A stretch of 64,000 bases of DNA from Heterotrichella gracilis. Lineage: Eukaryota > Sar > Xanthophyceae > Tribonematales > Xanthonemataceae. The notes beneath the pieces were generated by a model. The model was given only the letters and a program-made list of their open reading frames with translations. It had not been told where the DNA came from and searched no databases. Shown piece by piece: positions 1-12,500 of this stretch. How positions within the stretch are numbered: position 1 is the stretch's first letter; every line of letters begins with the position of its first letter. The translations under genes were made by a program, and so were the position numbers. The DNA lies in NCBI GenBank assembly GCA_032358255.1, contig JAULBX010018858.1, forward strand, positions 1-64,000, written 5' to 3'.

Positions 1-291
1 CTTCACATCGCAGCAGTGCCATCAACTCCCCCCCCCGTTTTACTGCCAGTAAAGTGTTCTCGTTTCAGTGGCGCCCAATGTAAGGCTGGTAGGGTGTTAA
101 TATTTATAAAATACAGGTCACCTCTCTTGACCTCTGAGTCAGCTGGTTTCCAGGTTTGCACAGTTTGATAAAGCTTGCTATTGCAGGCTGCTGATATCAG
201 TTGCATATGTCGATTGTTGATTGCTGCAAGTGAATATGCCCACTTCTACAGTCTTTGCATTCAGAGCGGAACACAAACAGCGGTAGGAGCC

Positions 292-3200
292 ATGTCAAAA
301 GGAGTCGAGGGCGTGCCTCAACTGAAGTATCTTTCAGGCTTTGGTGAGTGAACAACGTTCGTGTTGAGGGCTGTTGACAACACGCCCACGTCAACCAGAA
401 CCCTTGCGCGAATGCATGCAGTGTCGCTATCATATGCATATGGTCCATGCCATGGAACGCCAGTTTGAAAAGCTTTCTATATACCTGCACACGCTGTGAT
501 GCTTGAGCGAGTGTTGACAATGGGCGTGTTGCAAAGGTGATACTGTAAAGCTTTGGTGAGTATATGTGCTTGGTCGAATTCCTACAACAACGGCATGTTC
601 GAATGGGAACTCTAGGTCCCTCTTATATGTGAGGAACTGGTGATTACAGTTACTTCCTTCCAAGATGGCTAGGGCTTGATACCAGCAACTTTCCCGTACC
701 AAAGTCAGAGCACGCCAGGGTGTCATGAGGTAACCACAGCACCTTTGTTGCTGTTTAGGGAACGAGTTTTCCTCTGAAGCCCTGCCAGGAGCGCTCCCAG
801 AGGGACAAAACAACCCAAAGGTAATGCAATGTCTTCCTTAGCTCCAGTGATGCGATGTAGACATCTTTGTGGGCCACGGTACGAGAACCCCTGGTTGTGC
901 AGGTCTGTCCCTACGGGCTATACGCAGAGCAGCTGTCTGGAACCGCCTTCACTGCTCCAAGGAGGTAGATAATCCACCTCTTAACCCTCCTTCATACTAG
1001 CCACATCTCCTCCTTGACCGTGTATACCCATGTACTCGTCTGCTCCCACAGCATACACCCATCTATTTTCACAGCATATTTGGCATCACAACGTTTTGGT
1101 TGCACCAACTGCACATCTCGAGATGTTTTATTTTAAACCTGGAGCTGGGACTGCTGTTGCAGCCGCAACCAGAGGAGCTGGCTGTACCGCATCCGACCCT
1201 CAGTCACCCACCAGCCCTTCCACCCGCTCAACTTCCCTGCCGAAACCCTGACCTCAGACTTTTCACGGGGGGTGTGCACGCCCAACCAGCTGCGATGGCG
1301 CCCCTTTTTGGTGCCGACAGAGCCGGTGGACTTTGTGCGCGGGCTGTTCACAATCTGCGGGTCGGGGAGGTGAGTGGCTTAGGGCGTAGAGAGAGGGTTT
1401 AGTGCTTAGTGCTTAGTGCTGCTTACCTTTTGCTAATATACCCCTCACCTGTGGTCCGCAAACCCTTGAGTACAGCCACAGGTGAATCAATGCAAGCACA
1501 AGTAGCCATGATGTCACGCACCCACATGTTGCTGCACTTCAAAACGCATGATGCCACGGCCACCAGCACATCTAGTTCCTCCCCTCTGCACCACCTCTCC
1601 TGCCCACCGTGCATCCAGTGCCTGCTCCGTCCTCAAACCGCCCTTCTTGCCGCATCCCTCTCCCCCTTTTTGTGCGGTACGACCCCTCCCATATCCCCCC
1701 CCCGTAGCCCCGCCACCAAGGACGGGTACGCAGTGCATGTGTACACTGCCAGCGTGTCCATGCAGGACGCTTGCCTGGCAAACGCTGATGGGGACATGCT
1801 GCTGGTACCCCAGCAAGGTACAGTCGAAATGTACTTTCAATTGTTTGCCGCATCTGCCCCTGGTGCCGCATATAAGGTACCAGCCATGCGGGGACTGCGG
1901 GGATTATCCTTGCGCAGGTTGGTGTGTAAGGATAATCAACCTGTGCAAACACATTGGACTTGGGACTGTCACCCTACACACCCCATGTCATTGCCCCCCC
2001 TGACCTAACCCTCTTGTCGTCAGGTGTGCTGCTCATTACCACAGAGTTTGGGCGCATGCTGGTGGCGCCGGGCGAGGTGTGTGTGGTCCAGCGGGGCATG
2101 CGCTTCTCTGTGGATCTACCTCAGGAGGGGGGTGCGCGCGGGTATGTGCTGGAGGTGTTTGCTGGGCACTTTGAGCTCCCGGGGCTGGGGCCGATAGGTG
2201 CGTGGATAATACCCTAAAGCTCTGGACCCTACACAGTGCGCGGATGCTGGTGGCACCAGGGAAGATGATTCGCAGGCCACAATCTTCCACATTGTTATAT
2301 GGTGTATGGTATAATTTTTGCACCTTTGCATGTGAGATGGCGGTGAACGGTAAGCTAGTACAGGGCTTTACAATAGCCCCCTGCCACCCCATACATGGTG
2401 ATCCCCCACATGGACACCCTCCACCAGCCTCGCCCTACCCCCCTCACAGGCGCCAACGGTCTGGCTAACCCGCGCGACTTCCAAACCCCGGTGGCATGGT
2501 TTGAGGATCGCGCATGCGCATTCAATGTCATCCAGAAGTTTGATGGCCACCTGTTCCAGGTGAGGCTTGGTCTGCATTATAGTGTAGGATTGGGGTTTAG
2601 GGTTTATGCATGTGTAGTGCTTCCTGGGCTCCGCCTCACTGCCGCAAGTTGGGAAAGAGAAGGATGCACTGGCTGCCGGATCTTTGTTGACGCACCACTT
2701 GAGATTGCTGCGGAGATTGACGCCATTACAATTCATCATGGTGTTGTGTTTGGCAGGTGGGTGTTGTGTACTCTCATTTTGCATGGCTCCATCTGGTGTC
2801 CACGTGTTACTCTGTCCCATCCTGTTTACACCTAGTGTTTATGCGTGCCCTCACCCCACTCCCCACCACCTGTCACCACCTCACTGCCACCACCCCACTC
2901 CGCGACCAGGCGGAGCAAAGCTTCTCCCCCTTCAACGTGGTGGCCTGGCACGGCAACTACGCCCCCTACAAGTACGACCTCACCAAGTTCTGCCCAGTGA
3001 ATGCGGTGGCCTTTGACCATCCTGACCCATCAATTTTCACAGTGCTCACCTGCCCATCCACACAACCAGGTAAGGGGGTGCTGGTGGTGCATTGGAAGGA
3101 GTTGAGGAGCTGCGGGATAAAGGGGTTGTAGAGTTTGGGGGGAGGGGAGGGGCTGTTGACAATGCCGACAATGTGGTTGAAAGCATCATAGCTGACTTAA

Positions 3201-4441
3201 TTGGTGATCAGCATTATTGTGCTCGGTTGACCCCTTGGTCATGGGCGCCATTGGTGGTTGTTTGAACCTGTGGCTGCTTCTTTTCAGGTACCGCCGTGGC
3301 TGATTTCGTTATCTTCCCCTCCCGCTGGACTGTGGCTGAGCACACCTTCCGCCCCCCCTACTTCCACCGCAACACAATGAGCGAGTTCATGGGGCTCATC
3401 AGGGGGATGTACGATGCGAAACAGGACGGATTCCTGCCAGGAGGTACGGGCACCACTCTCCGTGGTGGTGATGGGGGATGGTGGTGGGTGGGGTGGGATG
3501 GGGGCGTGTGGGGTGGCAGAGCCCAGGTTGAGGGGAAATTTTGCACATGCATGAACTCTTAACACCTGAATTTTAGTACAGAGCAAGTCTTGTGTGCTTG
3601 CCCATGCCTGCCTTGCTCGTCCTCCCCGCCCACGCTTGGCTGCATCACCCCTTTCAGCCCCCTCGCCAATCCCTCCACATGCGTCAGCCTATGGGATTAG
3701 AATTTAGGGTTCAGGGTTGATGCATGTGCCAGTCTCCACACCTACGCCCTAAGCCGAAGCCCTAACCCTATATCTCTCGGCAGGTGCCAGCCTCCACGCC
3801 TGCATGACCCCCCATGGCCCCGACACCGCCACCTTTGAGCAGGCAATTGGCCCATCAGCGGACCACCCGCAGCATCTGCCCATGGACACACTGGCGTTCA
3901 TGTTTGAGGTGAGTATGCAACCCCGAGGCTGCTGGAAAGCCCCTTTTCTATGCACTTGGTATTAAAAATATGTATTATGTTTGGTTGAACATAGGGCACA
4001 CTACAAAAGTTCTGAGCGTCGGGCTTATGTCATGCCATGCACAGGGAAAAATTGAAACATTCTCAGCAACAACATCTTGTGCAATAAGGGTTTTTATGAT
4101 GACATTAAAATGGACACTGGACCATTGAGTCTATGGCAGTCAGGTTGAGCATTGGTCCTGTGTGGCAGGTGAATGCACTGGCATGTGCATTACAATATTA
4201 ACATAGAACAACATCTTGTTTGTTAATATCAATATGAATGTCTGTTTATTCAGATTTACTTTATCTCTTGCAGGTGAACGCGCTTCCGCGTGTGACCGCC
4301 GCAGCTCTTGGCTCCCAGCACATGGACCGGGACTACTACAAGTGCTGGATGGGGCTGCGCAGCCACTTCACGGGGGCGCTGGAGGGGGACAAGGAGTGGG
4401 GCGGGGAGGGGAAGCTGGCCAACGGCACAGTCACAGCATGA
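292..4441 (+). CDS. HGD: homogentisate 1,2-dioxygenase, complete, 11 exons
   Basis: This enzyme opens the ring of homogentisate to maleylacetoacetate in tyrosine breakdown, using non-haem iron. Exons read as 292-343, 759-820, 903-964, 1163-1369, 1708-1817, 2024-2197, 2450-2559, 2910-3069, 3288-3443, 3784-3908 and 4274-4441. All have GT-AG borders and sum to 1386 nt (461 aa; the family is about 445). The family landmarks are in order: SGFGNEFSSE at the N terminus, [63 protein letters not shown] and [11 protein letters not shown]. By family alignment the iron ligands are His339, Glu345 and His375, with catalytic His273; all are present. The ATG at 292 leads straight into the conserved YLSGFG start. 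Exon 10 has a decayed copy of its 5' edge in the preceding intron (about 3728-3775). Confidence 0.96.
3700..3783 (+). repeat. copy of an exon 5' edge plus CCCTAAA-like repeats inside an HGD intron
   Basis: Just upstream of the real acceptor at 3783, positions about 3728-3755 repeat the first bases of the next exon (GTGCCAGCCTCCACGCCTGC) with a few changes. The copy runs into degenerate CCCTAA units that also serve as the pyrimidine tract of the real acceptor. TTAGGG-like units precede the copy at about 3700-3720. Confidence 0.6.
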
Positions 4442-5778
4442 GGCAGGGGCGCCATGGTGACGAGGAGTGGGGGGCAGGAATGAAGAGGTGAGGGGCAGTG
4501 GTGTCAACAGGAGGGCATTAAGTGGAGTGGAGTGCTGGTGGGGGCGGGCCACAGGATGTTTGGAGGAGGGTGAGGGTGGCAATGCGCTGTGGTGGTGGGG
4601 TTCTCGGTTGGCGTAGGGCGTTGGTGCCGCTTGTGTATTTGTAGAGTGTACTTTTCAAGTGGTCATATTGGCAACCGGGTGAATTGAGGTTGGAGGCGGC
4701 GCGAGGTGGTGGGGTATTTTTGGGAGTGCAGAGATTTGCACTGTATTAGTATGTTCGAAGCCACCTGGTATTCGAAGCCAACTGTTTGTTCCAGTTGATG
4801 AGACAATACACACCACAGAGTTGAGACAGCTTTCAGTGTTGTACAATAGCAGTGTACCAGTAAAGTATGTGAATAGCCACGTCTCCATTTGGAGGGCGTT
4901 ATTTTTCCTAATAATGGGTTAGTGAACATTTAGGCCTCTGTACTCAGGTTTGTTCAACTGTGCACCTGGTATGAGCACTATGCGAACAAATATGGTTACT
5001 ATTTTGTTGCTGTTCAGGATCCTCGCTAGCGAGGAACGCCCCCATCGTATGAGAGTGCAACACCAAAACAGGTTGTAAAGTACTGCTTCATCGGTGGTTG
5101 CAAATGAAGGCTCTAGACTCTAGAGGGTCTACCTTGAGCGCGTGGGTGCAGTAAAGTCTGCCCGTTGCTTGCCAACTTGAGGGCTACGCGCTCAGGGTTT
5201 CCTTGTATGAAATGGGTCAAACTTGGTCAAGACAGGCTACCACTCCATGAGCTGCTGCCGTTGCATGCCGGAGATGAAAACCATTAGGAAAACGTGTGAG
5301 CACCTTGTTAAGTTGTACAACACTATTGTTATGATTACAACTGTTTTTTTGCCTTGCGCAAGTCGCAGGGCAGCTCACATACACTCAAATAGGTGGGCCC
5401 TGTTTGGGCAAAATATATTGTATACGAAAACACACTTGATTTTCAAACAAAACAGAAACCCTATTTGCCACAATGCATGCATATAGGAACGACGACTTGA
5501 TCTCTTAGCTTGCACCTGCTTGCACAGCTAAAAGTCGTCAAGCACATTAACCTATTGATTTCCTGGTACTCGACAGTAACGTGGCAGTCCTCCATCACCG
5601 TCGTCTTTTGACGCTCCAATGCACCCACATTAAATCCCGCGGTAGTACCGAAATTCACCGTGGAAAGCCTCAACAACCCAGCAGTTACGGCGGAAAATGC
5701 CGCATTGCAAGACTATTTTGCACCACATCTGACGGCAACTTTCCAGTGACAGCGAGACAGATGGGAAAGCGCTGAGAG
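4442..5778. other. intergenic, no gene seen
   Basis: This is the spacer between HGD and the SET gene. No conserved protein segment, RNA gene or ordered repeat was recognised on either strand. The 3' part must hold the promoter of the SET gene, but I see no diagnostic element. Confidence 0.5.
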
Positions 5779-8700
5779 GTGCACCATGGTGCTGGTACCA
5801 CACCACCCCAAACACTGCTCACCACCACACCACCAACACCACTATCACAGCCGTCCACAGCCTGCCATTTTCCCCTCAACACCTCAACCTGCACAGCACA
5901 CGGAAAGAAACAGCCAATAACCCACATGGGCCCCCCCAAGGGCGACCCAACAACCCCTGCATCGGGCAACCAGGCCACTTCAGGTCCCCAACCCAGCCAG
6001 CAGGAGCCCCAACCACCACCCTTCACGCTGCTGAAGCGCAACAAGTACATAAAGTATGGCAAGGCGGTGCAGGAGGAGGCCCAGGTGTGCACCTGCACCC
6101 CCAGGTCAACGGGGGGAAGCAGCTGCGAGTATGGGTGCATCAACAGGGCGCTCAACGTGGAGTGCTCCAGTGAGTGCCCCTGTGGAGAGGAGTGCCGCAA
6201 CCAGCAGATACACAAGCGCCAGGTCCCAAAAACCAAGTACGTAGGTGCCTTCCCTCCCCAACGTTCCCAACACCCTCCCCCTTGCAATTCAATTAAATAT
6301 GTAGAGTATATAATTCCATGCTGGCCCCTTGTACTGCCCAGCAGCAACATGATTCTGTTATTCCAGCAGCAACCCCCACCAGCGCCTGCAGATTGCGTTT
6401 GGTAGGATGGTGGTTGCCAAGGGTAGGTGCATGGGTGTTGCCAGCGCTGTGACTTCAAACTTTGCCATCAACGCTGTCACGAACCCCATCCTCTGCATGG
6501 CTTCACGCCATGCCCCGCTCCACTACACCATCATCCCCTGCCTGCTTGCTTTGCCACTGCGCCTTGGCCTTTGCACAACAATGATCGCCAGAGAGGGCGG
6601 GGGCCCAGCAATGATGAACCCTACATCCCAGCCCCCAAACCCTGGCCCCACTCAGCGCGTACCTGGGCTGGCGTGCAGGATTGTGTTCATCAGCGCAAGC
6701 GTAGGCCATGGCATGGTCGCTCAGGAGCAGATACCCGCCGGGACATTTGTGGCGGAGTACACAGGTGCGCTGTCGGATCCCCAAAACCGTAAATTCCAAA
6801 CCCTGAACCCTATACAGATACTTCGGGCGGCCTTTGTGGTGGAGTGCATGGGTGTGCTGTGGGCTCTAGCCGGTGGGGTTGTGCAGTTGGGGTTGGCTGC
6901 CATTGTATCATGGCTGCATCCCCAATGCCACATGGCGCATGGCTATGAGACAAATAGACAGACCCCGGGCAAGAAGAGGTACCGTGGGTATGCATCCAAG
7001 GGCCTCACCCGCCCCTACATCATGACCCCGGACCACAACCACATTCTCAACGCCACACCATGCATGATCGCAACCCCACCCTGTACCTCATTTGCACGCT
7101 CTCTTACCCTGCAGGCGAGGTGCTGAGCACCGCTGTCAGCGAGGAGAGGGCGCGTGAGTACGCAGCCGAGGGCCTCACCCGCACCTACATCATGAACATG
7201 GACCAGGAGCATGTGATCGACGCCACGAAGAAAGGGGGCTGGGCGCGCTTCCTCAACCACTCCTGCGCCCCCAACTGCGAGACCCAAAAGTGGGTGGTGG
7301 GGGGCCGGCTGCGCATCTGCATCTTCGCAAAGCGGGACATCCGGCAAGGGGAGGAGATCACCTACAACTACAACCTGGATTGGAACGGGTTTGAGCGTGT
7401 CAGGTGAGTGGTAGGGGTTCTGAAGCAAGGGTCAGGGGTAGTGTTCAGGGTGGATGTTTGCAGTGCAGATTAATCCCCACTGCATATCTCGTGTGTTGCC
7501 ATCAACATGCATCCCCTGTTTCCCTCCTCGGTTTGAAAATGTAATGACCAGGCGGGTGTTTTGGATGGCATTGAAGCTTTTTGGTCTTGGCACGCACCCG
7601 GCATGGACAAGCAAGGTGCAGGGGTTGTACTCTCCCCTGGATTTTTCAATGGTATAATTTTGTAGTGGGTTTAATTCTGGCTGCTAATCTAATTGTGTTG
7701 CTGGACTCCATGTTACTCACTCACCCAAATTCCATGGAGCATGCACCTATCAGTGTGAATCCTTGCCAACGATGTGCGAAGTCCTCCCTGCATGTTTTTG
7801 AGTTTTGCCCCCTTCTCTCCCCATCGCCTGATCCCCCCGAATTTCCCTCCCTCCCCTCCCAGGTGCCACTGTAATGCTCCCTCCTGCCTCGGCTGGCTGG
7901 GAGCGGGCAGTGGGGCGGGGCGCCAGGCAGTGGAGGACGAGCGCGAGGAGAAGGAATTGGGTCCAGGGGTGAAATACTGGGAGGACGGGGATGGCACCAG
8001 GTACAAGGTGAGGGGAGATGATGGGAGGGGATGACACAGGTGACAATTGGAGGCTAGTTACTCATTGGCATTGGTGGTGATGGGTGCGACGTTGTTTCCT
8101 TTGAAGCAGTAATCAGGAGCCATTGTAGCAGTCAGCCTTGCACCAGGTTGTGGCACTCGTTTCATTTCTGCTGTTCCCGCCCCTGCCCAGGCATTGCTCA
8201 TCCCACTTGATAAAGACCACTTTTTCATTTGGTAATTGTAAAAACTACTAATAATATATTTCTGCCTTCCTGCAGATGGACAATTTGGACACATTTGATT
8301 CAGATGAGGAGGGTGTCCCCGCGAGGCCGCGCATTGCCCCCCCTGCCACCCCCTTGCCCACTACCTCCCCTGACACTGATCCGGGTGGGGGGAGTGGAGG
8401 GAGTGGAGGAGGGGGGCTCCAAGGGGAGGAGGAGAGTGAGGAAGGGATGGAGGTGGATGAGGACGAGGCAGGTGAGGAGATGGATGTGGGGAATAGGGAG
8501 GGGCCCGAGACCGCTAAGAATGGTAAGCATCCCCATCACACCCCGCCACCGCACGCCCTTGTGTGGCTTTGGATTATGGGCTATGGTTGGTGTCACCCCC
8601 TCTCATATACCTTTCACAGTGCCAGGGCAGAACTGCTTGGCGCTGCATGTGCAAGGCTGGCTGCCAATCTTGCTGTATTGTTGGAGTGCATGTAACACAA

Positions 8701-9126
8701 CGCCATTTTCCGCCGTCAGCCGTCATGTAGTTATACCATCTGTATCCCTCAAACCCTAATCGAACCCTCATTAAACCATCTGTATTTTCACTCGCAGGCT
8801 CCGCCGGTGAGGGCGACGCGACGCCCGGCGCGGATCAACCCCGTCCCGACACCATGCGCTTCAAGGTGGTCCGCAAGCGGCGCAAGCGGCGCGCCGTCTT
8901 CAGCTCCAAACCCTCCAAGGGGAACAACGCCAACGGGGAACTGCGTAGGAGGAACAGCGCGCCGCCGCGGCCGCCGCCGCCGCCGCTCCCCACCACCCCG
9001 CCTGTTCTCCCGCAGCCGGTGGAGGGTGCTTCAGCTGCTGACGTGCTCCTGGACGGGTATTTATACGAGTTCGAGTGTGCGGTGTGGAAGATGGTGGGGG
9101 GGGCAGCTGCAAAGAGGGGGTTCTAG
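5779..9126 (+). CDS. AWS-SET-postSET histone lysine methyltransferase, ASHH1-like
   Basis: Probable nuclear histone H3 methyltransferase (H3K36 is the usual target of this subfamily). The first exon (from ATG 5779 or ATG 5926, to about 6240) holds a proline-rich stretch and the cysteine-rich AWS domain (CTCTP, CPCGEECRNQQ). The SET domain is in exons 6679-6764 (GHGMVAQEQIPAGTFVAEY), 7115-7403 (FLNHSCAPNCE, GEEITYNYN) and 7863-8007 (post-SET CHCNAPSCLGWLG, then YWEDGDGTRY). Exons 8276-8522 (acidic) and 8798-9126 (basic, proline-rich) finish the protein. The order AWS, SET, post-SET and WEDGD resembles Arabidopsis ASHH1. The splice joining AWS to SET is not resolved: neither candidate donor (6240 or 6244) keeps frame with the exon at 6679, so a small exon or an unseen donor is missing. 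The other junctions keep phase. Decayed copies of the SET exon edges lie in the introns. Confidence 0.88.
6364..7058 (+). repeat. decayed copies of SET exon edges inside the SET gene introns
   Basis: Three blocks lie around the real exons. (1) 6364-6450 reads NPHQRLQIAF then GRMVVAKGRCMGV and resembles the start of the real exon at 6679. (2) 6815-6858 is a close copy of 6728-6771, the 3' edge of that exon with its GT donor. (3) 6971-7058 matches 7140-7227 in the next exon (GLTRPYIM against GLTRTYIM). CCCTAAA-like bases (6787-6812) adjoin block 2. The copies have lost conserved SET residues, so they are more likely decayed edges than a working alternative SET domain. Confidence 0.75.
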
Positions 9127-10523
9127 GGCGATGGTTGGCCAACCATGCCCAGGGGCGGGCGGGGCCGAGGTGGGAGTTAATGCAATGGCCAGGGCAGGGC
9201 AGCGGCTATGACTTAAGGATTAATAAAGCGGCTTCATTTTTTTTGTATGTATTGCTTTTGCTCATTGAAAACTCTAAAAATTGGTTTGCATGTTTTCTAT
9301 TGGCCATCTTCGCGTCAACTTCAGAATAATATTTTTTTTGCAATGGTTTAGAAGGAAAGAAAGGGAGGGGACGCACAAAGGCGGAGTTAGGGCCCCTCAG
9401 ATGCCAATATGTTGAAGTCCCCGGGGCCACGTGGTCAGTACTGGCTGTCAGTGGCACCAGGGCAGCCTGGTGTGCACAACTAGAAACTTTAAGAAAGAAA
9501 GTAAGGGGAGTCCGACGCACAGATGCGGTATTAGGGGCCCACTGGCTCGCACTGGGGCATCACAACCAGTCAGGTTGACCCTTATACTGCCTTGGTAAAA
9601 TATATGCACCGGGTCCTGACAATGCGATGTTGACCCTTGAGCACACCCTGTGGCGCCATGCATGCCATTGCAAATTGCGTTGAAATTCTATGCCGGCATG
9701 GCCGGCATGGCCTAATTGTCTCGACATAGGTTGATTGGACAATTATTGCCAATTCCAATGGTTACAATTGTGCACACAGTGCACAGGCCACCATTGCGGG
9801 ATCACGTGATGCAACACCTAGCACCACCTGCTGTTGAGTTGATTTGGGAAATGTCTAAACTGCACACAGATCCTTCACGTCATTGGCATGACTAACGCGC
9901 CTGTGGCCAGACAACTCCAGCCCTGAGGGCAGGAGAGCGTAATTACGACAATTCTGTTTGCTGGCCATACACCAGCAGGACTCAATGGTGGATGGTGAAT
10001 ACTAACAAGGGGGGTGCTGCCAAGTACTTGAATGGGCGAAAATCCTACGTGAACGACCAGGGGGTGAACTATGATGCGTGCCAAGCCCTGCCAAGCGTTC
10101 CAAGTGTCTGGCACATGCCAGCATGTCACTGGGAGGCTGCATCTATTGGCCGCTGGCAGACCTCACAATCCACCTCAAAAACTAGGGCACAAAATCCTTG
10201 TGGCTGTGACCTTGAGCAGGGGAAGCGGGAAAACCCTTCCCAAGGTTTTTGGACCCAGGGTAGGCTTTGCTCCCAAAGGCTGGATGCTGTTGACCAGCTG
10301 CGGCTCTGAAATATACTGTTGCAAGCTCCAGGCTACTAAGGCGCTTGCACACACTGTCTGCTGTGTTTTGCTGCGCTTTGCTGCTGGTTCAGGCACTGAG
10401 CGAGTCCAGGCATATTCACTCTGCTGGGCTGGGTAACATAGGTGACCGTGCAGCTCGTCCCACCCGCGTCTACCTGGTGGTATTCAGCCTGCGCTGAGGC
10501 TGACTTGCTCAAAAAGGTCCTGC
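9127..10523. other. intergenic with a short two-copy repeat
   Basis: No gene was seen. A degenerate repeat of about 45 bp (purine run, GACGCAC, then TTAGGGGCCC) occurs at about 9351-9397 and again at about 9491-9540. The SET gene on the left and the ATP synthase gene on the right are convergent here, so both 3' ends fall in this stretch. Confidence 0.5.
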
Positions 10524-12020
10524 TTAGGACAGGTTTGGCTTGAGGGATGAGGGGTCCACATCTACCCACTCCAGGCCTTCCCTCTTCTTGGCAGAGTCCA
10601 TGTCAGCAGACACCGTCGCCTTGAGGCTCTCAGCCTGCTTGGCGTACTGCACAAAACGAAGGCACATGTCACAGGAGTCCTCTTGCAACTAGGATTTGTA
10701 TGGCCTAAAGCAGTTGCCATGGAGAGGAGCAGCAACAACCCCTAACCCCAACACATACCATCTCCACCACGGCTTCGTTCTTGATCTTCTCATAGTTGTC
10801 AAAGCCAAACTTCTTTTGCAGCTCCTGCAGCCAGACAAGGAACAACTCAGCCCATATTTATCCCCTACAACACGGAATGCAAGCCCTTTGTCCGTGATCA
10901 CCAGCTTGGTATTCACCCAGTCATGCCCAATCAGTGGCCCAAACGTGTATGCAAGAGCCAGCGCCGCACCGGTACTGCGGACTGCAGGGCCTCCCAGCCC
11001 TTGGTGTTGTCCAGGTCCAGCGGGGATCCGGTCTTGGACTCGATGTCCCCCACCACCTTGTACACCTCGTCCACCACGGGTGCCAGGTCACCCAGCTCAA
11101 CCCCATCCAGGGCCTCTCCCAGGAACTTCCTCACGTCGTACCCAGACACCTCCATGGTATAGTCTAGTTGCGCGCTGACCAGCTCCTCCACGTCTGGCAT
11201 GCCAATCTGGACAAGGGACGGTGGGTGCATGAGAGGACAGGTAAAGTTGATACCATAGGACAGCCCTTTGAAAGGACATGGTGCTTGCATAGTGCCTGTC
11301 TATGCAGCAGGTGCCCAAGAACAACCAGTTGGCAAATTGGGAAGGACAACGGCTCACCTTCCTCTTCAGGGCCTCCATCTCTCCAGCATACTTTGCGATG
11401 GCTGCCTTGTCACCGTTCAGTGGCACAGGAATTTTCTGCAGAACGGAACCACTTCAGTCCCCAGCCCACGAGATGCATAAAGATTTTGTCCATAAGCTGA
11501 GGAGAGAGGGAGTACCCACCTGTGCACCAGCCAGCAACTGGCGGTATTGAGACTGTTGCTCCTTGAATGCCTCCAGCACCATGTCTGAATCATCTGCATC
11601 ACGACCAAGCCGCCCTTAACGCACAGCCATGGGCCCAGCATCAGATGCAACAAGCCCAACAGGGTCCTAGTCCCAAGCCAGGCACCGTGATGCTCCAGAC
11701 AATAGGGCACAGCTCAGGACAAAGGTGAAGCATATCCCATGGGTGCTCAGGCAGATGCACGGTGCAGATGCAGTTGCAACACGTTGAAAAGATAGAACCT
11801 GTAACCTACCATCTTCAGCAGCTGCTGGGGCTGGGGTGGGTGGCCCAGCAAACTGGCGCAGCTGCTGCAAGCATCGCACGCTGCTGCTGGCTTGGGCCTG
11901 CACATACCAAGTATGGTTAACGCGGGAACAAACCTGCATGGCTCAGGAACCCGTACACCAGCTCACGGTGCTTACCAGTCCCCTGGCTGTGAAACGGGAG
12001 CTGAAGCTCAGCAGCGACAT
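10524..12020 (-). CDS. probable mitochondrial ATP synthase 24 kDa (FAd-like) subunit, complete, 7 exons
   Basis: Exons on the minus strand are 12020-11976, 11897-11810, 11593-11520, 11435-11358, 11206-10976, 10824-10759 and 10646-10524. They sum to 705 nt (234 aa), in phase, all with GT-AG borders. The N terminus (MSLLSFSSRFTARGL) has no acidic residues and carries serines and arginines, like a mitochondrial presequence. The body is a charged helical protein with LNGDKAAIAKYAGEM, SGYDVRKFLGEALDG, a DNTKGWEAL segment, LQKKFGFDNYEKI and a lysine-rich tail ending in VDVDPSSLKPNLS. Length, motif order and tail resemble the plant 24 kDa FAd subunit, a peripheral component of the green-lineage F1Fo complex. 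The gene structure is solid; the family call is from memory and moderate. It starts 480 bp from RPN8, head to head. Confidence 0.72.
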
Positions 12021-12500
12021 GTTGCTGGGCTAGGTGCACTCCCAACCTGAAGAGCCTGCCCCACGAGATGAGGGTTCGCACCCCAACTCTGCAATCGTGG
12101 CACCGTGGAAGTGGCTCACACGGTGGGTTCAGGACAAGTCTCTCGTGGATAACGGTGCGCCAACTGGGTTCTGGAAGTCTTAAAGCTTGATTGTTTGTCA
12201 AGTTTGAGGGTTGGAAACATTAATTGTTGGCGTGAATTAGGGCCCGTGTGCCATGGGGTAACGGATGTGAAGTATTTACAATAAATGCAGGGGACACACT
12301 GCGGCAAGGGGCCAAAACCCGACCCAATGCATGCATATGTGGGTGCTAATCTCTGACAGGTGCGCTATTCCACACAAAACACCCCGACATTGGTGACCTC
12401 AGCACAGCTTTCGACTATCCCATATTCATCTGCTTTTGGAAACGAGTCATTGCCACCGCATGTGAAACACTTTGCGCACGCCTGTTAACAATTGACAACG
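12021..12500. promoter_or_regulatory. shared spacer between two divergent genes
   Basis: The start codons of the FAd-like gene (minus) and RPN8 (plus) are 480 bp apart and point away from each other. Both promoters must therefore lie here or overlap. I see no TATA box or named motif that I would defend. Confidence 0.55.

Noticed and set aside
5685-6458. 257-codon open frame on the minus strand
   Set aside because: It lies opposite the AWS exon of the SET gene; the plus strand carries the conserved cysteines and the minus translation has no family marks.
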